From NCBI GenBank assembly GCA_009841075.1, contig VXMP01000073.1, positions 1 through 36,503 of the forward strand: DNA of 36,503 nt, given 5' to 3'. The position numbers and the translations under genes are program-made. Below, piece after piece: positions 7,337 through 15,690 of the stretch (position 1 is the stretch's first letter; every line of letters begins with the position of its first letter). The DNA is from Acidimicrobiia bacterium (GTDB taxonomy: Bacteria; Actinomycetota; Acidimicrobiia; Spongiisociales; Spongiisociaceae). Under the pieces are notes generated by a model. That model was not told the DNA's origin and made no database searches. It saw only the letters and a list, made by a program, of their open reading frames with translations.

Positions 7337-7642
7337 TCATTGCGGAGGATCTTCCAGATAGGAAACCCCCACCGACAGCACTTCCGCCTCCTCCCAACGG
7401 TCCAGAAACCGACAAACCGAATGCACCGCCATCTCCAGCTGGGAAGCATGGGGAGACACGATTCCCACCCCTACCGCGGTCCGTTGCCATTGATCGTGGA
7501 AGTCGACCTCGGCAAAGGCCACCGGAAAGCTACGCCTCAGCTGATTGGACAAGCGGGCTATCCGCCGGCGCTTGGCTTTGAGGGAATGGACATCCCGTAA
7601 CCGAAGATCCACTCGGAGTGCCGCAGCATGTAAGTTCGCCAT
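7337..7642 (-). CDS. DUF503 family protein (YlxP-like)
   Basis: A roughly 100-residue protein of the DUF503/YlxP family, which commonly sits between infB and rbfA. The family pattern is visible as LRVDLRLRDVHSLKAKR near the start and FAEVDFHDQWQRTAVGVGIVS in the middle. The molecular role is not established; the constant placement suggests a role in ribosome assembly or translation initiation. It starts 24 nt after the infB stop. No signal peptide or membrane segment is present. Confidence 0.9.
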   Translation of the reverse strand: MANLHAAALRVDLRLRDVHSLKAKRRRIARLSNQLRRSFPVAFAEVDFHDQWQRTAVGVGIVSPHASQLEMAVHSVCRFLDRWEEAEVLSVGVSYLEDPPQ

Positions 7643-7666
7643 CCGGTCTCACTTTTAGTTCAAGGA

Positions 7667-9691
7667 TCAGGTAGCGGCGATCTCGTCAACCCGGTAGGTC
7701 TCGATGACGTCGCCTTCCTTGACGTCTCTGAATCGTTCCAGCCCGATACCGCACTCGTAGCCGGCCACAACTTCCCGCACGTCATCCTGAAACCGGCGTA
7801 AGGATGCCAGCTGTCCGTCGTAGACCACGCTCCCGTTCCGGACCACCCGGGCCTTGGTATCCCGCATGATTCTTCCCTCGGTTACATAACAGCCGGCCAC
7901 CGCCCCCAGGCGTGGAACCCGGAATATGGCTCGAACCTCGGCCACCCCTACCAGGGTCTCCTCAATGGTCGGGGCGAGGCGGCCGACCAACAACTGTTCT
8001 ATGTCGTCAAGTAGTTCATAGATGATCGAATAGGTGAGAACCTCAACACCGACCGCCGCCGCCGCCCGCCGTGCGTTGGGGTCGGGCCGAACGTTGAAAC
8101 CCACCACTACGGCACCGGTGGCATCGGCGAGGGTGATGTCGTTCTCGTTGATTCCTCCCACCGCGGAATGCACCACGTTTACCCTTCCGCCCTCTCGGGC
8201 GATCCGGCCCACCGCTTCGCGTATCGCTTCTACCGACCCGTCGGCGTCGGCTTTGATGATCAATAACAACTCGGTCTGTTCCTGGGAGCGAAGCCTTTCC
8301 AGGAGCTGCCCGAGCCGTTCCCTGGCGCTGGGCACCACCAAGGTCTTGGACCGCACTTCGTCGACCCGTTCGGAGGCCATGGAGCGGGCCACCCGATCGT
8401 TCTTGACCACCTCAAACAGGTCACCGGCGGCAGGAACCGAGGTCCACCCCGAGATCAATATCGGCATGGAGGGGCCGGCCGACTGCACCCTCCGGCCCGT
8501 ATGATCGGTCAACGAACGGGCTCGCCCGCTCACCATGCCCGCCACCAAAGAGTCGCCCCGCTTCAGCGTCCCTCGCTGGATTATGACGGTGGCGACCGGA
8601 CCCAATCCTCGATCAAGATGGCTCTCGATCACCACTCCCGAGGCGGGTGCCTTCGGGTTGGCTTTGAACTCCGAAACCTGTGCTACCAGGTCGATCATCT
8701 CCAAAAGGTTGTCCAAACCATCCCCGGTGGTGGCCGACAACTCAACCGAAACCACCTCACCACCCAGCTCCTCGGTTATCACGCCGTGTTCGGTCAACAT
8801 GGCCCGAACCCTGACCGGATCGGCATTGTCCACATCCATCTTGTTGATCGCCACGATCATGGACACCCCGGCCGCCTGGGTGTGGCTGATGGCCTCGATG
8901 GTCTGGGGCATCACCCCGTCATCCGCCGCCACAACCAGAACCACGATGTCGGTCACCTCGGCACCTCGGGCCCGCATGGCGGTGAAAGCGGCGTGCCCGG
9001 GGGTGTCGATAAAGGTAATCGGGCGTTCCTCCACCTCGGCCTGGTAGGCACCGATATGCTGGGTGATGCCGCCCGCCTCTCCTGCTACCACATTGGCGTT
9101 TCGGATGGCGTCCAACAGGGTTGTCTTGCCGTGATCGACGTGTCCCATCACCGTAACCACCGGAGGACGTCCGGCCAGGGTGGAGGGATCTTCATCAAAG
9201 ACCCGCTTGGGTTTGACCAGCGGCTTGACCTCTTCGATAACCTCATCCGCGTCGGGAACCACTTCAACCTTGACCCCGTAAAGAAGGGCGATAGGTTCAA
9301 TCGCCTCGGTCGGTACCGGGGCAGCACCCGCAGCCATATAGCCCCTGGACAGTAGCTCTCTGACCAGATCACCGACCGGTTGGTTCAAGGCCCGGGCCAT
9401 TTCACGAACGGAGACCCCTTCCGCAAGGGTTACCGATACCTCTTCCGGCGGTTCGGGCTCAGCATAATCCTCATCCGAAACTTCGTCCGCTTCCGTATCC
9501 AGGGTTTCAGAAGCTTCGGGGGTTTCCTCCTCTTCTGGTAGAAGGATGGAGCGGAGCGCCTCGGCATCGCCCTGATCAAGTCCCGACGAAGCAGTGGTGA
9601 CCGGTAGGCCAAGACCTTGCGCGGTGGCCAAAACATGGCGGGATTCCAGGCCCATCTCCCTGGCTAGTTCATAGATACGCTTGGTCACCAT
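7667..9691 (-). CDS. infB: translation initiation factor IF-2
   Basis: GTPase that places fMet-tRNA on the 30S subunit and promotes subunit joining. Two short N-terminal IF2_N-like modules (about 1-50 and 85-145) are joined by an acidic linker. The G domain has GHVDHGKTT, DTPGH and NKMD, followed by the usual domains II-IV. At 674 aa it lacks the long Pro/Gly/Ala-rich N-terminal extension that brings many actinobacterial IF-2 proteins to about 900-1,000 aa. The ATG start lies 7 nt after nusA with only a weak ribosome-binding site, so coupled translation is likely. No ylxR gene separates nusA from infB here, although one commonly does in related operons. Confidence 0.96.
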   Translation of the reverse strand: MVTKRIYELAREMGLESRHVLATAQGLGLPVTTASSGLDQGDAEALRSILLPEEEETPEASETLDTEADEVSDEDYAEPEPPEEVSVTLAEGVSVREMARALNQPVGDLVRELLSRGYMAAGAAPVPTEAIEPIALLYGVKVEVVPDADEVIEEVKPLVKPKRVFDEDPSTLAGRPPVVTVMGHVDHGKTTLLDAIRNANVVAGEAGGITQHIGAYQAEVEERPITFIDTPGHAAFTAMRARGAEVTDIVVLVVAADDGVMPQTIEAISHTQAAGVSMIVAINKMDVDNADPVRVRAMLTEHGVITEELGGEVVSVELSATTGDGLDNLLEMIDLVAQVSEFKANPKAPASGVVIESHLDRGLGPVATVIIQRGTLKRGDSLVAGMVSGRARSLTDHTGRRVQSAGPSMPILISGWTSVPAAGDLFEVVKNDRVARSMASERVDEVRSKTLVVPSARERLGQLLERLRSQEQTELLLIIKADADGSVEAIREAVGRIAREGGRVNVVHSAVGGINENDITLADATGAVVVGFNVRPDPNARRAAAAVGVEVLTYSIIYELLDDIEQLLVGRLAPTIEETLVGVAEVRAIFRVPRLGAVAGCYVTEGRIMRDTKARVVRNGSVVYDGQLASLRRFQDDVREVVAGYECGIGLERFRDVKEGDVIETYRVDEIAAT

Positions 9692-9698
9692 GTTGGGT

Positions 9699-10745
9699 TC
9701 AGGTGGCGGCCGGGGGCTGATCGCCGCCTGCTTCGGTCGGTTCCTGGGCGGGTTCGGGCGTTACGGAAGCCCGCCGCGCCTCGCTGTCGCTTCGAATCTC
9801 GATTCGATAACCGGTAAGTCTGGTAGCCAACCGGGCGTTCTGGCCTTCCTTTCCGATAGCCAGGGATTGATGGTGGTCGTTAACGATGACCAGCGCCGCC
9901 TTTTCCTCCTCGTCAACCTCTACGCTGCGCACCTTGGCCGGCCCGAGGGCCTCGGCGATGAACTGGGCCTGATCGTCTCGCCATTGCACCACGTCCACCT
10001 TCTCCCCTCGCAGCTCGTTGACCACGTTACGAACCCGGGAGCCGCGGGCACCGACACAGGCCCCTTTGGGATCCACATTGGGGTCGTTGGATATCACGGC
10101 GATCTTGGTGCGATGGCCGGCTTCGCGGGCGATAGAACGAATCTCCACGGTTCCGTCCAGCAGCTCCGGCACGGCCAGCTCCAGGAGCCGCCTGACCAGA
10201 TCGGGATGGGAACGAGAAACCACGACCTGAGGACCTTTGGCCTCCTGGCGTACCTCAATGATCAAGGCCTTGGCCCGGGCCCCCCGTTCCAACCGCTCAT
10301 AGGGTATGCGTTCGGAACCCGGCATTACCGCCTCGGCGTTACCCAGATCCATTATGGTGGAACGGTTGTCGTGCTGCTGCACCATGCCGGTGACCAGGTC
10401 GCCTTCCCGTCCTTCGTAGGCGTCGAAAACCTGCTCCCGCTTGGCCTCCCGTAGCTGCTGGGCTATCACCTGCTTGGCGGTACTGGCGGCGATCCGGCCT
10501 AAGTCGGTGGTGCCGTCCTCCCATTCCTTGATGACGTTTCCGTCGTCGTCGAGCTCCTGGGCGTAAAGGATGATCTCTCCCGAATCCCACTCAATGGTTA
10601 CCCGGGCCTCCTCGGCCGCCCCGGGCGTGCGCTTATAGGCCGATACCAGGCCGCTGGCCAGGGCGGCGAGGATGGTATCCACCGGGATGCCACGTTCTCT
10701 TTCCAAGAGTTCAAGGGCTTCCCTCACCTGATAGTCAATCTTCAT
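9699..10745 (-). CDS. nusA: transcription termination/antitermination factor NusA
   Basis: Binds RNA polymerase and nascent RNA to modulate pausing, termination and antitermination. Layout: N-terminal RNA-polymerase-binding domain (about 1-130), S1 domain (about 135-200), then KH1 (with GACVGARGSRVRNVVNEL) and KH2 (with AIGKEGQNARLATRLTG). The protein ends in a short Pro/Glu-rich tail without the acidic repeats of E. coli NusA, as in other Gram-positives. 348 aa is typical for actinobacteria. It sits between rimP and infB. The terminator in the rimP leader is a plausible target for NusA feedback (inference). Confidence 0.96.
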   Translation of the reverse strand: MKIDYQVREALELLERERGIPVDTILAALASGLVSAYKRTPGAAEEARVTIEWDSGEIILYAQELDDDGNVIKEWEDGTTDLGRIAASTAKQVIAQQLREAKREQVFDAYEGREGDLVTGMVQQHDNRSTIMDLGNAEAVMPGSERIPYERLERGARAKALIIEVRQEAKGPQVVVSRSHPDLVRRLLELAVPELLDGTVEIRSIAREAGHRTKIAVISNDPNVDPKGACVGARGSRVRNVVNELRGEKVDVVQWRDDQAQFIAEALGPAKVRSVEVDEEEKAALVIVNDHHQSLAIGKEGQNARLATRLTGYRIEIRSDSEARRASVTPEPAQEPTEAGGDQPPAAT

Positions 10746-10755
10746 AACTAACCCT

Positions 10756-11241
10756 TTACTTCCTGGTCGCCTTGGTCGGTTTGTTTGGTTTCTTCCACTC
10801 GAAACGGGTGCGCGCCGACCGAATCGAGGCGTAGTCGATTTCGATCAGAGCATCGTCGACCCGCACCGCTATACCCTCCTCGCCGGCGGATTCCAACCCA
10901 CCCCGATGATGGCGGGACCCTTCGATTTCGGTTCGGGTTTTCACTACCACTTCCCGGCCGATCGACTTGCGATAATGGTCGGGGATATGCAGGGAACGCT
11001 CCAAACCAGGCGAGGTCACTTCCAGCGAATAGGCCCCATCAAACGGATCGATTTCATCCAAAGCGCGGGACACCGCACGTGACGCCTGGGCCAGCCGGTC
11101 AACCTCCACCCCTCCGGCCTGATCAACTATGACCTTTACCACCCGAGGGCCCTTGCCCAGCACCTGGAGATAGTCCAATTCCAACCCCAGGTCGGAAAGA
11201 CGGGATTCGAACAAAGGCCGCAGTCGATCCTCTATACCCAT
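10756..11241 (-). CDS. rimP: ribosome maturation factor RimP
   Basis: Two-domain protein (RimP N-terminal alpha/beta domain and C-terminal SH3-like domain) required for early 30S assembly near S12. Family landmarks are LGLELDYLQVLGKG, VDRLAQASRAVSRALDE and DGAYSLEVTSPGLERSL. I chose the ATG giving MGIEDRL (161 aa) because GGAGG lies 9 nt upstream and the length fits. An in-frame GTG at 11355 would run the protein straight through an intrinsic terminator and is unlikely. It is the first gene of the rimP-nusA-infB operon. Confidence 0.93.
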   Translation of the reverse strand: MGIEDRLRPLFESRLSDLGLELDYLQVLGKGPRVVKVIVDQAGGVEVDRLAQASRAVSRALDEIDPFDGAYSLEVTSPGLERSLHIPDHYRKSIGREVVVKTRTEIEGSRHHRGGLESAGEEGIAVRVDDALIEIDYASIRSARTRFEWKKPNKPTKATRK

Positions 11242-11313
11242 AGGATCAAGCCTCCGGTCCATAATGGATTGGCCGCGGCCGACCGAGCCGTTCGGCCGGT
11301 CGATTTCGGCAAT

Positions 11314-11337
11314 AAAAAAAGCGGGCGAGGCGCCCAC
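11314..11337 (-). terminator. intrinsic terminator/attenuator in the rimP leader
   Basis: On the minus strand GTGGGCG-CCT-CGCCCGC forms a 7-bp stem (one G-T pair) with a 3-nt loop, followed at once by seven T. It stands between the rimP promoter and the rimP start, so it can end transcripts prematurely; it would also end read-through from proS. Terminator-like hairpins ahead of rimP-nusA operons are known in other bacteria. Confidence 0.85.
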
Positions 11338-11378
11338 CTTGTTCCACAAAGTCACGTCCTTCTAGAGTGTCGGCAGGT

Positions 11379-11384
11379 ATTATA
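11379..11384 (-). promoter_or_regulatory. extended -10 promoter of the rimP-nusA-infB operon
   Basis: The minus strand reads TGG-TATAAT, a perfect -10 with an upstream TG extension, and no good -35. Transcription should start near 11372, about 35 nt before the attenuator stem begins and about 130 nt before the rimP ATG. Confidence 0.7.
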
Positions 11385-11451
11385 CCATTACCTCTCCGCT
11401 ATCCACGGTCGCCCGACCCATCGTTTTCGGCCCGTGCCCGACCTGGTTTTC

Positions 11452-13149
11452 CTAGGACATCAATCCCACCAGTCGTTCCGTAACCTGGAGGATGGGTAGG
11501 TTCTCTCGTAACCAGCCGTCCCGAGCAGTCAGCTCCACCTCTCCGGCTTCCAAACCCCTGGGTCCGACCGTCAGACGATACGGGATTCCGATCAGCTCGG
11601 AGTCGGCAAACTTGACGCCCGGACGCTCCTTACGATCATCTAGAAGAACGTCCAAACCGACCTCGACCAGATCCCGGTAAAGGCGATCCCCCGCTTCTGC
11701 AACGCCCGGATTATCGGGTCTCAGCAGGGTAATCACCACCGTGAAAGGAGCTACCGAAACCGGCCAGATAATCCCCCTGTCGTCATGGCTCACCTCCACC
11801 ACCGCGGCCATGGCCCGACCTACCCCTATCCCATAGGAACCCATAACAATCGGGGTGGGCCGCCCCGTCTCATCTAAAACGTTCGCCCCAAGGGCCTGGC
11901 TGTATTTGGTGCCCAGCTTGAATATGTGACCGACCTCAATGACGTTCGTCACCGACAGTGCCCCCTCACCGCAGCTGCCGCAGCGCTCACCGTCGTTGAC
12001 CGTACGCAGATCTAACCACTTCGTCACCGGCAGATCCCGATCCACATCCACCCCTCGGATATGGACGTCGTCCTCGTTGGCACCGGTCACCAGGTTGGTG
12101 CGTCCTTTCAGGGCATGATCGGCGACCACCGGATAAAGCACCCCCACCGCACCCAGGCTCCCCGGGTGGGCACCCAGCTTGGCCACGATCTCTTCTTCGG
12201 TGGCCGTGCGAACCGCTTCGCCTACCGAGTCCGCCAGCTTCTGAACCTCCAGATCGTGATCCCCCCTCAGCACCACCAAGGTGAACTCGTCTCCGACCAT
12301 GTAGGCCAGGGTCTTGATCTGGCGCTCCGCGGCGGCGAACTCCCCCACCTCGGCCAGGCCGGCGATGGTTCTTATACCCGGGGTTGCAAACGGCTGCGGC
12401 TCTCCTCCCCAAGGAGTGTCTTCTATCTCTTCGACCAGGCTGACAGCCCGTTCCAGGTTGGCGGAATAGCCACACCGCCCGCACCTGGCCACCCGATCTT
12501 CGCCCGTTTCGGATCGCACCACGAACTCCACCGAGTCGCTTCCGCCCATATTGCCCGACGAGGCTTCCACCGCGATGGAATCCAGGCCCAGCCGGGTAAA
12601 AATGCGGTTATAGGCACCTCGATGAGCTTCGAACTGTCGATCCAGACCATCCCGATCCCGATCCAGGGAGTAGGAATCCTTCATGATGAACTCCCGAACC
12701 CTCAGCAGCCCGGACTTGGGGCGGGCCTCGTCACGGAACTTGGTTTGCAGGTGATACCAGAGCTGGGGTAGCTCCTTGTAGGAGCTGATTTCCGAGGCCA
12801 GATGGGCGAACACTTCCTCATGGGTCAAGGCCAGAACCAGATCAATCCCCCGACGGTCCTCGAACTTGACCATTATCCCCTCCACGTCGTCCCAGCGGCC
12901 GGTCGTTTTCCAAAGCTCGGCCGGATGGATTACCGGTGCCAGGAACTCCTGCCCACCGATGGCGTTCATCTCCTCCCTGATGATGTCCGAAACCTTGGTG
13001 GCGACCCGCATACCCAGCGGGAGCATGGAGTAGGAGCCCGCCATCAGCTGCCGGATGAAGCCTCCCCTTATCAGCAGGCGATGGCTGGGGGCAACCGCAT
13101 CCGCCGGGTCGTCGCGCAGGGTGGGTATGAACATCTGGGACCAACGCAC
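11452..13149 (-). CDS. proS: prolyl-tRNA synthetase (bacterial type, with editing domain)
   Basis: Class II aminoacyl-tRNA synthetase charging tRNA-Pro. The N-terminal catalytic region has the motif-2-like KFRDEARPKSGLLRVREF and FIMKDSYSLD. A YbaK-like editing insertion (about 225-390), which clears mis-charged Ala-tRNA, is present. Motif 3 (GSYGIGVGRAMAAVVE) and the C-terminal anticodon-binding domain follow. 565 aa is the normal long bacterial form. The insertion is flanked by CGRCG and CGSCG cysteine pairs. The GTG start has AGAGG 6 nt upstream, 20 nt after ispG. It is the last gene of the cdsA-dxr-rseP-ispG-proS series and is followed by the rimP promoter and terminator. Confidence 0.96.
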   Translation of the reverse strand: MRWSQMFIPTLRDDPADAVAPSHRLLIRGGFIRQLMAGSYSMLPLGMRVATKVSDIIREEMNAIGGQEFLAPVIHPAELWKTTGRWDDVEGIMVKFEDRRGIDLVLALTHEEVFAHLASEISSYKELPQLWYHLQTKFRDEARPKSGLLRVREFIMKDSYSLDRDRDGLDRQFEAHRGAYNRIFTRLGLDSIAVEASSGNMGGSDSVEFVVRSETGEDRVARCGRCGYSANLERAVSLVEEIEDTPWGGEPQPFATPGIRTIAGLAEVGEFAAAERQIKTLAYMVGDEFTLVVLRGDHDLEVQKLADSVGEAVRTATEEEIVAKLGAHPGSLGAVGVLYPVVADHALKGRTNLVTGANEDDVHIRGVDVDRDLPVTKWLDLRTVNDGERCGSCGEGALSVTNVIEVGHIFKLGTKYSQALGANVLDETGRPTPIVMGSYGIGVGRAMAAVVEVSHDDRGIIWPVSVAPFTVVITLLRPDNPGVAEAGDRLYRDLVEVGLDVLLDDRKERPGVKFADSELIGIPYRLTVGPRGLEAGEVELTARDGWLRENLPILQVTERLVGLMS

Positions 13150-13169
13150 GGTAAACCTCTGGAGTTAAT

Positions 13170-14390
13170 TCAGCCGTCCCGGGAGACAATCCCGGCCACG
13201 GCGGCCCGACGATCCTTCACCCGGTTGGCATCCCCTTGGATCTCGATCAGCACCTGCCGGTCCTGGGCGGCCAGGTCGGCCGCGTTTTGGTCGGCTGCGG
13301 CCAAACGGGCATCCAAGCCCTCTTCGACCAGCTTGCGGGCCTCGTCCAACAGGGCGTCTACCATCTCGTCCTCGGGTACCACCCGGATCACCTTCCCCTT
13401 GATGAACAGGTGTCCTCGGCCCCGCCCGGCGGCGATCCCGATATCGGCCTCACGGGCCTCGCCGGGCCCGTTCACCACGCACCCCATCACCGCCACCTGG
13501 ATGGGAATCTTCTCGTTCTCCAGCTTGTCCTGGGCTTCTTTGGCCACCTCCAGCACATCCACCTCGGCCCGACCGCAGCTAGGACAGGCGATCAGGTCGA
13601 GACCGGTCCGCTCCCGCAAATCCAGATATTCGAGCAGTCGTCGGCCGGCCTGGGCCTCTTCCACCGGGTCGGCGGTTAAGGAGAAGCGGATGGTGTCTCC
13701 GATACCTTCGAGCAGGAGGGTGGCGATACCCGCTACCGACTTGATCAGCCCGCCCGGCGGGGGGCCGGCCTCGGTTACCCCCAGATGGAGCGGATAGTTG
13801 AGCGTTTCGGCCAGGAGCCGGTAGGAATTCACCATAGAAGGGACGTGGGAGTGCTTGACCGATATTTTGATGTCTTCGAAATCTTCTTCGGCCAGGTACT
13901 CGATCTCCTTGAGGGCCGAAGCCACCAAAGCCTCCGGAGTGGCGGATCCGTATCGGGCCATCAGATCCCGATCCAGGCTTCCGGCGTTGACCCCCACCCG
14001 GATGGGGATACCACGATCCTTGGCCTCCCGGGCTACCGTCCTGATCTGTTCGGGCTTACGGATGTTGCCCGGGTTCAGACGAAGGCCTTGCACGCCCGCT
14101 TCCAAGGCGGCCAAAGCCAGCCGGTATTGGTAGTGGATGTCGGCGATGATCGGCACCGGCGAACGGGGGACGATCTCGGCCAGACCCACGGCGGCGTCAA
14201 CGTCGTTGCAGGTGATGCGGACGATGTCGGCTCCGGCACCCGCCAACGCATAGACCTGGGCCAAGGTATTCTCCACGTCGGCGGTTTTGGTGGTGGTCAT
14301 CGACTGGACCGACACCGGAGCACCACCACCAACGGGCACCCGGCCCACTTTGATCGGTCGGGTTTGGGAACGGTGGGTGGTCTGGCTCAT
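13170..14390 (-). CDS. ispG: (E)-4-hydroxy-3-methylbut-2-enyl-diphosphate synthase (IspG/GcpE)
   Basis: [4Fe-4S] enzyme of the MEP isoprenoid pathway that reductively dehydrates MEcPP to HMBPP. The TIM-barrel part has VQSMTTTKTADVENTLAQ, GADIVRIT and LRLNPGNI. The cluster domain supplies ACPSCGR (two Cys) and MGCVVNGPGEA (third Cys), with the conserved ENEKIP segment between. I prefer the ATG giving MSQTTHRSQ (406 aa) over an in-frame GTG 12 codons earlier. The gene follows rseP by 50 nt; dxr, two genes upstream, belongs to the same pathway, and the dxr-rip1-ispG order is conserved in actinobacteria. The ferredoxin at 28319-28636 could be its electron donor, but nothing here shows that. Confidence 0.96.
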   Translation of the reverse strand: MSQTTHRSQTRPIKVGRVPVGGGAPVSVQSMTTTKTADVENTLAQVYALAGAGADIVRITCNDVDAAVGLAEIVPRSPVPIIADIHYQYRLALAALEAGVQGLRLNPGNIRKPEQIRTVAREAKDRGIPIRVGVNAGSLDRDLMARYGSATPEALVASALKEIEYLAEEDFEDIKISVKHSHVPSMVNSYRLLAETLNYPLHLGVTEAGPPPGGLIKSVAGIATLLLEGIGDTIRFSLTADPVEEAQAGRRLLEYLDLRERTGLDLIACPSCGRAEVDVLEVAKEAQDKLENEKIPIQVAVMGCVVNGPGEAREADIGIAAGRGRGHLFIKGKVIRVVPEDEMVDALLDEARKLVEEGLDARLAAADQNAADLAAQDRQVLIEIQGDANRVKDRRAAVAGIVSRDG

Positions 14391-14440
14391 CTCAGCGCCT
14401 ATGTTAATAGTCCTACTACGGATCACCGAAGGAAGGGGCT

Positions 14441-15547
14441 TCAGATCGTCAGCGGGTTCACGATGTCCAGCACGATCGCCACCACACCCAGGAACAGCAT
14501 GAAAAGGAGCACCATGGCGGCGATCGGTACCAGGGTTCGATGGCTGAGCGGACGACCGGTCACCTTCTCGTAAAGCGCCACGGCGAAATGTCCTCCATCC
14601 AGGGGATACAGAGGAAGGGAGTTAAACAGGCCCAGGGTGACGTTAACCACCGCCAGGATGAAAACCAGGTTGCCCAGGCCCAACTCCGAAGCCTGGGTTC
14701 CGATCCTGACCAGACCGATCGGGCTTACCGGACGGATATCCTGGGACACCTCCTCTTCCCCCACCAACACCCCGCCCAACTCCAGCAGGGATTCGGGGCT
14801 GATAATGCGGGAGAAGGCCTCCAGAACTCCGGTAACTATCGCCCACTCCGAGGCTATGGCCTGGCCGGCGGCGGTGATCGGGCCGACCGAAACCCTTCGA
14901 ACCGTGGGTGACACCCCGAGAAAGCCCACCCCTTCGCCGGTCCGGGGATGATAGGAACCCAGCGTGACCGGCACGGAGTTGGGGAGGCCATCCCTGATAT
15001 AGGTAAGCGTGACCGTCTGGCCGGGTCGGCTCATAATGACCTCAACCGCCTCCTCCCAGTCGGTCAGCACCACCCCGTCGATCGCCTCCAAGACATCGCC
15101 TTCGACCAGACCCGCCTCGGCAGCCGGCGTGGGCACTCCGGATATCTCCGGGCTAACCCAATCCACCTCGGTGGTCCATTTCAACACGCCCGAATACCAG
15201 AACAGGCCGAACAGCAGGAAAAACGCGGTGAAGAAATTGAGCACCACCCCCGAAAGAACCACCACCGACTTCTTCCAGAACGGCTTATCCCGATAGGTTC
15301 GCCCCAGGTCGGCCGGGTCAACCTCTTCGGTAAGGCTCATACCGGCGATCCGCACGTAGCCGCCCAACGGCAGGGCTTTGACCCCGTATTCGGTTTCCCC
15401 TCTGCGGAACGACCACAACCGAGGGCCGAAGCCGAGAAAAAATTCGGTGGCCTTCATGCCGGTAGCCCGGGCGGCCCAGTAATGGCCTGCCTCGTGAATG
15501 ATGATGAAGGCGGAAAAGGCGATCACCATCAGAACTCCACCGAACAA
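14441..15547 (-). CDS. rseP: RIP metalloprotease RseP/Rip1 (site-2 protease, M50)
   Basis: Integral membrane zinc protease that cuts membrane-bound anti-sigma factors and similar substrates inside the bilayer. The active site HEAGH is in the first membrane helix (about 18-22), and the second zinc motif NSLPLYPLDGGH lies near the C-terminus. A PDZ domain (about 150-215, containing GLVEGDVLEAIDGV) sits between them. Four hydrophobic segments can be seen. The start is TTG: GGAGG lies exactly 6 nt upstream, whereas the next ATG (codon 7) would cut into the first helix. Its place between dxr and ispG matches Rip1 (Rv2869c) of mycobacteria. Confidence 0.94.
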   Translation of the reverse strand: MFGGVLMVIAFSAFIIIHEAGHYWAARATGMKATEFFLGFGPRLWSFRRGETEYGVKALPLGGYVRIAGMSLTEEVDPADLGRTYRDKPFWKKSVVVLSGVVLNFFTAFFLLFGLFWYSGVLKWTTEVDWVSPEISGVPTPAAEAGLVEGDVLEAIDGVVLTDWEEAVEVIMSRPGQTVTLTYIRDGLPNSVPVTLGSYHPRTGEGVGFLGVSPTVRRVSVGPITAAGQAIASEWAIVTGVLEAFSRIISPESLLELGGVLVGEEEVSQDIRPVSPIGLVRIGTQASELGLGNLVFILAVVNVTLGLFNSLPLYPLDGGHFAVALYEKVTGRPLSHRTLVPIAAMVLLFMLFLGVVAIVLDIVNPLTI

Positions 15548-15553
15548 ACAGGC

Positions 15554-15558
15554 CCTCC
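15554..15558 (-). promoter_or_regulatory. Shine-Dalgarno fixing the TTG start of rseP
   Basis: GGAGG on the minus strand, followed by 6 nt and then TTG. This spacing decides for the TTG at 15547 over the ATG at codon 7. Confidence 0.75.
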
Positions 15559-15690
15559 AATTACAGTTCGCCTAAAGAATAGGAGGGTACTGAAAATATC
15601 CGGTTGGCCCGACCGCAGAAACCGAAATCCCGGTTAAGAAGAAGCCCGTGAGGGCCGACCTATCCCCGTTTTTCAGCACACTCCTAGGAT

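Noticed and set aside
8501-9355. 284-codon plus-strand open frame within infB
   Set aside because: Antisense shadow of the IF-2 G domain.
11242-11355. N-terminal extension of rimP from GTG at 11355
   Set aside because: It would translate through the intrinsic terminator; the ATG at 11241 has GGAGG at 9 nt and fits the family start.
12802-13797. 331-codon plus-strand open frame across proS and ispG
   Set aside because: Spans two real genes on the other strand and is low-complexity Ser/Arg/Pro.
15548-15690. Terminator or promoter between dxr and rseP
   Set aside because: Only a 4-bp GCCC/GGGC stem with a mixed T/C tail, and no promoter-like pair; too weak to call.
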